A model generated the notes under the pieces. It searched no databases. It saw nothing but the letters and a program-made list of their open reading frames with translations, and was not told the origin of the DNA. A DNA stretch of 64,000 bases, from NCBI GenBank assembly GCA_934339005.1, contig CAKRHR010000006.1:1-64000 (forward strand), written 5' to 3'. This stretch comes from an uncultured Catenibacillus sp. GTDB taxonomy: Bacteria; Bacillota; Clostridia; Lachnospirales; Lachnospiraceae. Below, piece by piece: positions 56,875 to 64,000 of this stretch (its first letter is position 1; every line of letters begins with the position of its first letter). Both the position numbers and the translations under genes were made by a program.

Positions 56875-57231
56875 TTCTATTCCCCTGACTTTATATCAAA
56901 CATTCTTAGAATTACTCTATCTTGATTTTTACTTAAATTTTAATGTTTTGTATCATTATATATATTTAATTCGACAGCGTCAAGGGATTCTGCTTGCTGG
57001 ATTTTTATCAATTTCAATCTGGTATTATCAATCTATACAAATCTGGACATTTTCAAATAGTCAGTTTTGTTTTAATATACACTACAACAAAAGCGGTAGA
57101 GAATGTTGAAATTCAAATCAACTCATTCTCGACTGATGATGGTTTGCACAGATTCTTACATATCATGTTATAGAATCTAGCATTTATATTTGTATTTACA
57201 TTATTTACATAAGGAAAGGACAGATATATTT
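56875..57231. other. Intergenic region between divergent genes
   Basis: This 357-base AT-rich gap separates the lipoprotein from the vitamin B6 genes. A TTGCAC at 57145 or so may be a -35 box, but I could not assign a matching -10. No reading frame, riboswitch or strong hairpin was seen. Confidence 0.4.
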
Positions 57232-57777
57232 ATGGAAAAATCAACATCTAAAATTAACGCAAAAACAATTACAATGAATGCTTTGGCGATTGCCATGGTC
57301 TGTGTGCTGACAATGTTCCCACAGATTCCTATTCCACTGGGTTATATGCATCTTGGCAACTGCTGTATCCTGCTGGCAGGCTCTTTCTTTGGTCCTGTGA
57401 CCGGTCTTCTTGCCGGTGGTATCGGTTCAGCGATGGCTGACTTGATTACAGGTTACCCACAGTGGATTATCCCTACATTAATTATTAAGAGTATCATGGG
57501 ACTTGCAATGGGCGCTATTTGTCATAAAAAGGATGGACGCTGCAAGATGGCTTCTGTCAGAACACTGCTTGCTTCACTTGCTGCCATCGTGATTATGATT
57601 TTCGGCTACTTTGTTGGCGGCTCTATCCTTTACGGAAGTGTTGTAACAGGTGCTGCCCAGATTCCTGGCCTGACACTTGAAGGCGTGATTGGTATTATTC
57701 TTTTCTATGTGATCGGTTTTGCTTTTGAAGCTGCAAAATTACCAAAATTAATTGCAAATCTCAAATCAACACGCTAA
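57232..57777 (+). CDS. ECF transporter S component, probably for vitamin B6 (PdxU-like)
   Basis: A 181-residue membrane protein with about five or six helices, of the ECF S-component type (FPQIPIPLGYMHLGNCCILLAGSFFGPVTGLLAGGIGSAMADLITGYPQWI). S components bind vitamins and use a shared ECF energising module, which is not in this window. The gene is directly upstream of pyridoxamine kinase (28-base gap), so pyridoxine, pyridoxal or pyridoxamine is the likely ligand. The start at 57232 is set by an AAGGAAAGGA site; earlier codons of the open frame lack one. Confidence 0.85.
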   Translation: MEKSTSKINAKTITMNALAIAMVCVLTMFPQIPIPLGYMHLGNCCILLAGSFFGPVTGLLAGGIGSAMADLITGYPQWIIPTLIIKSIMGLAMGAICHKKDGRCKMASVRTLLASLAAIVIMIFGYFVGGSILYGSVVTGAAQIPGLTLEGVIGIILFYVIGFAFEAAKLPKLIANLKSTR

Positions 57778-57805
57778 AATAGTGGGATAAGGAGATTTAT
57801 ATTTT

Positions 57806-58642
57806 ATGACATCAACATCACATAATCATCAAAAGAAAATAGCTGTGATTAATGATTTCTCAGGTTTTGGCCGCTGCTCGATTGCAGTGGCTTTGCCTGT
57901 TATTTCTACGTTAAAGATTCAATGCTGTCCGTTACCGACATCCATTTTTTCAAATCATACCGGATTTGAAAGCTTCTTTTTCGACGATTATACAGACAAG
58001 ATGACGCCATATATTAACGAGTGGAAGAAGTTAGATTTACGCTTTAACGGCATCAGCAGTGGATTTCTCGGTTCCAAACGTCAGATTGAAATCGTTACAC
58101 AGTTTTTTAAGGATTTTAAGACACCGGAAACATTAATTATCGTTGACCCGGTCATGGGCGACTACGGCAAGCCCTATCCGACATACACCCTTGAGATGTG
58201 CAATGAAATGAAAAAACTCATTCAGTACGCCGATATTATTACACCAAATCTGACAGAGCTTTGTATTTTAACTGACACCCCTTACAAAGAGCAATGGAAA
58301 ATTGCAGAAATCAAAACCATGGCAGATACATTAACTTTGCAGGGTCCGAAAAAAATCGTTGTAACAGGTATTACACAAGGCAACTTTATTGCCAATTATT
58401 GTTACGAATACGGCAAAGAAGCCAAAGTGCTGCGTACACACAAGGTTGGTACACAGCGTTCCGGTACGGGGGATATCTTTGCGGCAATTATTGCGGCTGA
58501 TGCGGTTAATGGGATTCCATTTGATATTTCTGTCAAGAAAGCATCGAATTTTATCAAAAAATGTATTTTAAAATCTATTGAGTTGGATATTCCTCTGACC
58601 GATGGTGTATGTTTTGAAGAAGTTTTGCACACTTTAAAATAA
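57806..58642 (+). CDS. Pyridoxamine/pyridoxal kinase
   Basis: Phosphorylates vitamin B6 vitamers to make PLP precursors. The 278-residue protein has ribokinase-fold features: NDFSGFGRCSIAVALPVIST near the N-terminus, VDPVMGDYGKPY, and the C-terminal anion-hole motif RSGTGDIFAA. This matches the Firmicute pyridoxamine kinase group. AAGGAGA precedes the ATG by twelve bases. It follows the ECF S component, giving uptake plus trapping. The 209-base gap to the next gene carries no clear terminator and short TCACTATC repeats just before it. Confidence 0.9.
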   Translation: MTSTSHNHQKKIAVINDFSGFGRCSIAVALPVISTLKIQCCPLPTSIFSNHTGFESFFFDDYTDKMTPYINEWKKLDLRFNGISSGFLGSKRQIEIVTQFFKDFKTPETLIIVDPVMGDYGKPYPTYTLEMCNEMKKLIQYADIITPNLTELCILTDTPYKEQWKIAEIKTMADTLTLQGPKKIVVTGITQGNFIANYCYEYGKEAKVLRTHKVGTQRSGTGDIFAAIIAADAVNGIPFDISVKKASNFIKKCILKSIELDIPLTDGVCFEEVLHTLK

Positions 58643-58851
58643 ACTGGGCTTTATATTGCTATTTCAAAATACAACATAAAATAATAACATTTTATGCTTA
58701 TAAATATTTTCAAAAGATTTATCACGAAAATACCATAATTACAGCTAAAAGCAATAAAATACTTTCAGCTAATGCAACTAATCACTATACACCTGTCAGT
58801 AGATCAAAAAATCACTATCAAAAAAATCACTATCAGAAAAGGAGTTTTATT

Positions 58852-59457
58852 ATGCAGACTATTTTATATAAAGTTCATCATAATCTCTATGTTAATTTAA
58901 CAAACAAATGTCCATGTGCCTGTACATTCTGTCTGCGCCAGACACGCGACCACATGGAGGATTCAGGGGTTTTATGGCTTGACCATGAACCTACGGTGGA
59001 TGAAGTTATTGCAGAATTTGCCAAATTTGATATGTCACAGTATGAAGAAGTTGTGTTCTGCGGTTTTGGCGAACCAACAGAAGCTCTGGAGGTTTTGCTT
59101 CCTGTAGCAAAATATGTGAAAGAAACATTTGCCAAACCAGTGCGTATCAACACAAACGGCCTTGGCAATCTCATCTGGAACAGAGATATTACACCGGAAT
59201 TTAAGGGCTTGATTGATACTGTTTCCATCAGCTTAAACACACCAAATGCTGATGAGTACCACGACCTTGTCCGTTCCAAATTCGGCATGCAGTCTTTTGA
59301 CGCAATGCTTGATTTTGCAAAGAAATGTACAACTTATGTACCACATGTTGTGATGACAACGGTTGCCACAACAATTTCCAAAGAAGATGAAGCACAGTGT
59401 CAGAAAATATGTGACAACCTCGGTGTTACATATAGAATCCGTCCCTGGGAGGACTAA
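58852..59457 (+). CDS. TatD family-associated radical SAM protein
   Basis: A 201-residue radical SAM enzyme. The cluster-binding motif is CPCACTFC (C-x3-C-x2-C), and the SAM-binding Gly-rich region reads VFCGFGEPTEALE. The short length, NLTNKCPCACTFCLRQTRDHME and the C-terminal IRPWED fit the TatD-associated radical SAM family, of unknown substrate. AAAAGGAG precedes the ATG. In many genomes it is next to tatD, whereas here tatD is about 6 kb away on the other strand. A strong terminator follows. Confidence 0.88.
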   Translation: MQTILYKVHHNLYVNLTNKCPCACTFCLRQTRDHMEDSGVLWLDHEPTVDEVIAEFAKFDMSQYEEVVFCGFGEPTEALEVLLPVAKYVKETFAKPVRINTNGLGNLIWNRDITPEFKGLIDTVSISLNTPNADEYHDLVRSKFGMQSFDAMLDFAKKCTTYVPHVVMTTVATTISKEDEAQCQKICDNLGVTYRIRPWED

Positions 59458-59511
59458 ATTGGAAAATATCAATTTTGAAAAGGACTGATTATAAAAATTA
59501 GAGAAATTACT

Positions 59512-59574
59512 ATAACCCCCGCCAGAAATTTACATTAAATATTCTGTCGGTGGTTATTATTTTTCTGTTCTATT
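59512..59574 (+). terminator. Intrinsic terminator after the radical SAM gene
   Basis: ATAACCCCCGCCAGAA pairs imperfectly with TTCTGTCGGTGGTTAT (59512-59527 with 59552-59567), followed by TATTTTTCTG. Confidence 0.8.
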
Positions 59575-59630
59575 CTATTTAACTGCTCAATTCTACTGTT
59601 CTATTGCATTTTACTATTCTATATCTTTTC

Positions 59631-61241
59631 CTATTTATTCTCAAAATTCTCTGCCTTTATAAATGCCACACCTCTGTTTTCATGCAATGCGTCCTTATCT
59701 GCTTCAGTGAGGTAATCTCCACCAGTTGTATTATATTCCAGATACATCTGGTTCAGGCAATCCTCATATACAAGATAAGCCAATGTATACTCAATCGTTT
59801 CTCCCGGTGCAACATCAATGAAGAAATACTGATGTCTGTCTTCACTTGAAATATACTGTGCTTTGTCAAAATAATCAGGTAATCCGTCCGGTGTCACGAA
59901 AATGTTATCGCCTTCATATCCATTCATTTCACCAGTAATATCATACTGCAATACTCCCTGTGCATCTTTATATAACATGCGCAGGCCTAAAGTATTTGTT
60001 GCAAATTCCTGTGTTGTATCGGAGGTGTTTGTCACTTTACATTTTACCCGAACGCATTTTAATGCAATATCGCCTGAACTTTCCTTGTGAATGCCATCAG
60101 AATCAACCACATCCCATGTGCGTGCTGCCATTTTCAATGTGCCGTCCTCATTAATATATGAAGCAATATCATCCTGGTAATCAAAGAAGTTTTCCTGTGA
60201 AAGTCCTGATATATCGTCTGTGACTGAAATACTTTCGATATCCATCGTACCTACCTGCACATCTGCAGCCTGCGCTGTATCATATTCGAACCATTTAAAA
60301 TGGCCATCCGTATTTATCATGCTGTCCGGCACATCCTTTGACAAAGTCACAGCCTCTGAAGCTTTTTTGTCTGCTTCTGCCATCTGGGCATCATACAGTT
60401 TTTCATTGCTGCCTGTATATGTAATATTCAAATTTTCGGCAACTTTTTTAAGTTCATCCACGGATATATTAGCATCTCCGATAATACGAATCGTACTTCC
60501 GTTTTCCTGATCAATCATAAATATTTCCGTAACATCCTGTATATCCTGACTGGCACTGACATCTTTTTGCATAATTGTTGTCTTAAAGCCCTGAATTTCT
60601 GTTTCTTCGTAATTTTCCATATAGTACATTTTTACACTATCAAACATATTCCAGTAAATGCCAAAGCCATTGCCTGCATAGCTGCCTGATAGACTGTATT
60701 TGACACAATGATCCGTTTCATCCCATGCTGCATATCCGTCAGGAATATAATTTGCCTGCACCGAAATACCAGCAACCTCCACATCCTGGGTACGGTCAAG
60801 GTCACCGCTTTCCGTTGCCAGCGACACCTGTCCAATATTATTTTCTGAATTATTTTGACTTAAATATTTCTGGTATGCTGCATATGCGCCCATTGAGCCA
60901 AAACCAACCACTGCCACCATTGCCACGGCTGCTGCGGCACGCTGCCATTTTTTCATAGAATGCTTTGCAGATTTTTTTGCCGCCATTGATGTATTATGTA
61001 AACTTCCATATTTTTTACCACGCTTTTTTATATTGCCGGACACCTGCATTGCCTGATCTCTTTTTGCGTTCTGTTCGGCACCAATGATGTCTAAAAGCGC
61101 CTGTTTTTTATCCTGATATTGTTTTGAAAATTCATGTCTGCCTGAAATATTTTGCTGCACTGCTGCCTGCATATTTTCAAGTTCCTCAAGGGTTGCCTGC
61201 TGACCTGCCAGATATAAAATATCATCCAATTCTTTCTTCAT
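59631..61241 (-). CDS. DUF4179 anti-sigma factor, membrane-anchored
   Basis: A 536-residue protein: a cytosolic N-terminal region (about 1-100), one transmembrane helix (about 102-122) and a large extracellular domain rich in beta structure. This arrangement and the DUF4179-like tail are typical of anti-sigma factors that hold an ECF sigma factor at the membrane. It is directly after the sigma factor gene with a 20-base overlap, which strongly supports a partner relation. No zinc-type anti-sigma His/Cys motif is seen. The signal sensed is unknown. Confidence 0.85.
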   Translation of the reverse strand: MKKELDDILYLAGQQATLEELENMQAAVQQNISGRHEFSKQYQDKKQALLDIIGAEQNAKRDQAMQVSGNIKKRGKKYGSLHNTSMAAKKSAKHSMKKWQRAAAAVAMVAVVGFGSMGAYAAYQKYLSQNNSENNIGQVSLATESGDLDRTQDVEVAGISVQANYIPDGYAAWDETDHCVKYSLSGSYAGNGFGIYWNMFDSVKMYYMENYEETEIQGFKTTIMQKDVSASQDIQDVTEIFMIDQENGSTIRIIGDANISVDELKKVAENLNITYTGSNEKLYDAQMAEADKKASEAVTLSKDVPDSMINTDGHFKWFEYDTAQAADVQVGTMDIESISVTDDISGLSQENFFDYQDDIASYINEDGTLKMAARTWDVVDSDGIHKESSGDIALKCVRVKCKVTNTSDTTQEFATNTLGLRMLYKDAQGVLQYDITGEMNGYEGDNIFVTPDGLPDYFDKAQYISSEDRHQYFFIDVAPGETIEYTLAYLVYEDCLNQMYLEYNTTGGDYLTEADKDALHENRGVAFIKAENFENK

Positions 61242-61761
61242 GTGCCAAATCCTCCCCGATAATTTCTTTCACAAGTTTTCTTGCTCTCGATAAACGCTGG
61301 TACACATTGTCCTCGCTGATGCCAAGCTCTTTGCTGATGGCCGCCACCGGCATTCCATAGTAAAACCGCATGCGAATCACATCCTGATAAATGCCCGGCA
61401 GCCGGTCACGTATTTTATCCAGCATCTGGCGAAATGAAATCGTTTCCATATAGCTTTCAATAGCGTTGTGATTATCTTCAATCCATGTGTTTTCTTCAGT
61501 TGAAATATGACCGGACTCACGTTTATTTTTCCGGTAAATATCAATCGCCGCGCTTTTGATGCAGCGGACAATCAATGTCTTTGTCTTTTGGCTGTAAATA
61601 TCTCTGCATTTTGGCAAGTAGCGCACCATGCGTATAAATGCCTCCTGTACGGCATCTTCTGCCTGATACCTGTCGTGCAAAATCGCATATGCAATGCCAT
61701 ACATCGGCTGTTCATATGCTTCATACAAAGCCGCCATCACATCCTGATTTGACTCGTACAA
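61222..61761 (-). CDS. ECF-type RNA polymerase sigma factor
   Basis: A 179-residue sigma-70 family protein: region 2 contains HDRYQAEDAVQEAFIRMVRYL and region 4 contains IRMRFYYGMPVAAISKELGISEDNVYQRLSRARKLVKEI, the DNA-reading helix-turn-helix. The start is a TTG at 61761 preceded by AGAGGTGA; I see no ATG in a suitable place. It overlaps its anti-sigma gene. Autoregulation is common for such pairs, but I did not identify a cognate promoter. Confidence 0.9.
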   Translation of the reverse strand: MYESNQDVMAALYEAYEQPMYGIAYAILHDRYQAEDAVQEAFIRMVRYLPKCRDIYSQKTKTLIVRCIKSAAIDIYRKNKRESGHISTEENTWIEDNHNAIESYMETISFRQMLDKIRDRLPGIYQDVIRMRFYYGMPVAAISKELGISEDNVYQRLSRARKLVKEIIGEDLAHEERIG

Positions 61762-61916
61762 CCTTTATCACCTCTCATTGCACTGCCGTTTCCGACAATG
61801 TGTTTTTTTGTAAAGTCATTTATTTCTTCTGAAACATGCTTCTGATAATACTAACGTTTGGGATTGAGTATTTCTGACACCATTTTTATTATTCTGAAAA
61901 TATTTTAAGAGAAATA

Positions 61917-61969
61917 AAAAAGTGTATGCGCGCAATATATCTTTCGACAATATACGACATACACTTTTT
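61917..61969. terminator. Intrinsic terminator between malic enzyme and sigma factor gene
   Basis: AAAAAGTGTATG (61917-61928) pairs with CATACACTTTTT (61958-61969), with inner partial pairing. T runs occur on both sides, so it can work for minus-strand transcripts from malic enzyme. Confidence 0.8.
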
Positions 61970-62006
61970 ACTGATTTCACGTCTATTCAATATAGAATTA
62001 TACGTC

Positions 62007-63179
62007 CTAAATTCTTGCAACCCCTGTTTTTCTTGCAGCTTCTGCTGCAGCTTTAGCTACTGTTTCACCAACTCTAGGGTCAAATGCTTTTGGCAGGATG
62101 TAATCTTCATTTAATTCTTCATCAGAAATCAGATTTGCCAGTGCATTTGCACATGCAAGTTTCATTTCTTCGTTAATCTCAGATGCGCGCACATCCAGGG
62201 CACCTCTGAAAATACCAGGGAATACAAGTACGTTGTTGACCTGGTTCGGGAAGTCGCTTCGTCCTGTACCGACAACTCTTGCACCTGCTGCTTTTGCTTT
62301 GTCCGGCATAATCTCTGGTGTTGGATTTGCCATTGCAAATAAAATAGCATCCTTGTTCATGGATTTAACCATTTCTTCTGAAACAATATTTGGCGCAGAT
62401 ACACCAACGAAAATATCAGCACCCACAAGTGCGTCTGCAAGTGTACCAGTTTTTCCTGAAAGGTTTGTCACATCTGTCATAGATTGCTGCATCCAGTTTA
62501 AGTTCGGACTCTGTTTTGAAATAATACCGTTGATATCACACATTGTCACATCTTTAAATCCATAAGTGAGCAGTAATTTTGTAATGGCCACACCTGCAGA
62601 ACCGGCGCCATTGACAACAACCTTTGCTGTTTCTTTATTTTTGCCTGTCACCTTCATCGCATTGATAATACCTGCCAGTACAACGATGGCTGTACCATGC
62701 TGGTCATCATGGAATACCGGAATATCACATAATTTTTTGAGTTTTTCTTCAATTTCAAAACATCTAGGTGCTGCAATATCTTCGAGGTTGATACCGCCGA
62801 AGCTGCCTGAAATCAAATAAATTGTACGAACAATTTCATCAACATCTTTGGATTTGATACACAGAGGGAAAGCATTGACGTTACCAAATTCTTTGAAAAG
62901 AACGCATTTACCTTCCATAACAGGCATGCCTGCTTCAGGACCAATATCGCCAAGTCCGAGTACTGCTGTACCATCTGTAACAACAAGACACATATTTGAA
63001 CGTCCTGTCAGTTCATAAGATTTATTGATGTCTTCTTTAATCTTTAAGCAAGGTTCTGCCACACCCGGTGTGTACGCCAGAGATAATGCTTTGCTGTCCC
63101 GCACTGGAACTTTAGAAACAATGTCGAGTTTTCCTTTTAAATCATAATGTAACTGTAAACTTTCTTCTGCAATCGTCAT
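62007..63179 (-). CDS. NAD(P)-dependent malic enzyme
   Basis: Oxidatively decarboxylates malate to pyruvate, cytosolic. The 390 residues match the small bacterial malic enzyme form: LAYTPGVAEPCLKI, GDIGPEAGMPVMEGK, VFHDDQHGTAIVVLAG and the Rossmann motif VVNGAGSAGVAITKLL. No C-terminal phosphotransacetylase domain is fused. NAD or NADP preference is not decided by eye. AAGGAGA precedes the ATG. It is monocistronic with its own terminator. Confidence 0.95.
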   Translation of the reverse strand: MTIAEESLQLHYDLKGKLDIVSKVPVRDSKALSLAYTPGVAEPCLKIKEDINKSYELTGRSNMCLVVTDGTAVLGLGDIGPEAGMPVMEGKCVLFKEFGNVNAFPLCIKSKDVDEIVRTIYLISGSFGGINLEDIAAPRCFEIEEKLKKLCDIPVFHDDQHGTAIVVLAGIINAMKVTGKNKETAKVVVNGAGSAGVAITKLLLTYGFKDVTMCDINGIISKQSPNLNWMQQSMTDVTNLSGKTGTLADALVGADIFVGVSAPNIVSEEMVKSMNKDAILFAMANPTPEIMPDKAKAAGARVVGTGRSDFPNQVNNVLVFPGIFRGALDVRASEINEEMKLACANALANLISDEELNEDYILPKAFDPRVGETVAKAAAEAARKTGVARI

Positions 63180-63341
63180 CTTTCATTCTCCTTATGTATC
63201 ATGCAAAAATTTTAACATAATGAAATGCCGTATGCACAGCATACTAATCATAATATTTTTAATTGTACCACCATATTCTGAAAAAGTAAATGTCAGTTTC
63301 ACAGAGCGCTGAAATCCATTAATCATCTACAATTCAGTCTA

Positions 63342-64000
63342 TCATAACTCCTTAAAATTTTTTAATACTGTTTCAATATCTGCCTGTGCACCTGTAATTT
63401 TTCCCTGAATCAACTCAGGTCTGCCACCGCCCCGGCATGTAAAATGCGCTTTTAACAGTTCACCAACTTTTCTGGCATCTCCGTGCGCTGTGCCAACCCA
63501 GTATTGATAGCCGCCGGCATCATTGCCCGCAAATAAGCAGCAATAACCCGGATATTTTTCTGTCAATACCGGCATTATACGTTTTATTAAAACCGCATCC
63601 AGTTGTGTGTCGAAATATGAAACGGAAATTCTATTTGGATTCATGTTTTCCTGACAAATTTCTGTTTCATTTTCACATGCTGCCATGTCTGTATTTACAG
63701 AAACTGTTTCATTTTCACATGCTGCCATATCTGCATTTACAGATACTTTTTCATACCAATGCTGCGCATGACTGTTTTTTTCAGCATCACTCTGAATCCG
63801 CTGCAGTATCAACTGCTCTTTCACCGCATTAAGCTGGTATTTAACCTGCTGAAGTTCTTCATGCATTTTCCGGACAGCTTCATACGTTTCATAAGGTCGT
63901 ACAGATAACAAAGCACCTATATTTCCCACATTTTCCTGTTTCATCCGGTAATCCTTCAACGCCCGAAAGCCACAGACCATGCTCAGCCGCACGCCACCCT
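63342..64000 (-). CDS. Partial AlaX-type alanyl-tRNA editing protein (C-terminal part with DHHA1)
   Basis: The frame stays open to the window edge, so the gene begins beyond it; 219 codons are visible. The preserved part includes the second editing-site region (VRLSMVCGFRALKDYR), a coiled-coil linker (MHEELQQVKYQLNAVKEQL), and a C-terminal DHHA1 domain with the CRGGGRPELIQG motif. Such proteins hydrolyse mischarged Ser- or Gly-tRNA-Ala. The linker carries a duplicated 14-residue unit (SVNADMAACENETV). The ATG at 63979 is internal, not a start. Alanyl-tRNA synthetase itself ends the same way, but the short linker favours a free-standing AlaX. Confidence 0.8.
   Translation of the reverse strand, partial: GGVRLSMVCGFRALKDYRMKQENVGNIGALLSVRPYETYEAVRKMHEELQQVKYQLNAVKEQLILQRIQSDAEKNSHAQHWYEKVSVNADMAACENETVSVNTDMAACENETEICQENMNPNRISVSYFDTQLDAVLIKRIMPVLTEKYPGYCCLFAGNDAGGYQYWVGTAHGDARKVGELLKAHFTCRGGGRPELIQGKITGAQADIETVLKNFKEL
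63663..63746 (-). repeat. Tandem 42-bp repeat, two copies, in the AlaX linker
   Basis: Copies at 63663-63704 and 63705-63746 are almost identical and in frame, giving two 14-residue units (SVN-DMAACENETV). The duplication keeps the frame and enlarges the linker between editing and DHHA1 domains. Confidence 0.85.

Noticed and set aside
1..64000. CRISPR arrays, prophage, intact insertion sequences, tRNA and rRNA genes
   Set aside because: No regular repeat-spacer pattern, phage structural genes, transposase with inverted ends, or recognisable tRNA cloverleaf was seen.

Overview
The window is AT-rich chromosomal DNA from a Gram-positive, spore-forming Firmicute. Protein styles (PfoR-like IIC, NdpA, DUF3783, DUF3842, TatD-associated radical SAM, DUF4179 anti-sigma) point to the Lachnospiraceae or close relatives; this is inferred from family resemblance, not from a search. 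Spore formation is supported by a SleC-type cortex-lytic enzyme and a Csp-like subtilase. I see no rRNA, tRNA, CRISPR array, prophage or intact transposon; one gene looks like a nuclease/transposase-family remnant.

Layout: (1) 0-5 kb, miscellaneous metabolism: a partial unknown gene, a PfoR-like EIIC protein, guanine deaminase, NUDIX hydrolase, MATE exporter. (2) 5.2-14.8 kb, one long minus-strand unit. A nickel/peptide-type ABC importer (lipoprotein, double ATPase, two permeases) leads into DUF3842, larB, larC, larE and probably thrH. It links metal uptake to synthesis of the nickel-pincer (NPN) cofactor, but no larA-like enzyme is present. (3) 15-25 kb, membrane lipid and envelope genes: two GT4 glycosyltransferases resembling the LafA/LafB diacylglycerol glucosyltransferases with a VTT/DedA membrane protein between them, a heterodimeric ABC exporter, phosphatidylserine synthase and decarboxylase, and a flippase-like protein. 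(4) 25-31 kb: a GH35-type beta-galactosidase with a divergent AraC regulator, the Csp-like protease, an alpha/beta hydrolase, and a structured noncoding stretch at about 30.96-31.2 kb. (5) 31-38 kb: small membrane protein, CDF metal exporter, HPr-like protein, carAB. (6) 38-48 kb: sleC, Rpn-family remnant, P-type ATPase, a very large hybrid histidine kinase with a degenerate HD-GYP-like domain, metA, nucleoid-associated protein. (7) 48-64 kb: an EetA/EetB-like pair preceded by a repeat array, DUF3783, rsmA, lipoproteins, tatD, TRIC channel, metG, a vitamin B6 ECF S component with pyridoxamine kinase, a TatD-associated radical SAM protein, an ECF sigma/anti-sigma pair, malic enzyme and a truncated AlaX-type alanyl-tRNA editing protein running off the window end.

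Most operons are separated by clear intrinsic terminators. Several start codons were moved inward from the longest reading frame because a Shine-Dalgarno sequence, a promoter or an upstream stop decides them; three or four genes appear to start with TTG or GTG. The less explained signals are the structured noncoding element, the GTCAAAAG repeat array upstream of eetA, a dispersed intergenic CTGACATCATA motif, and the NPN/nickel operon that includes DUF3842.
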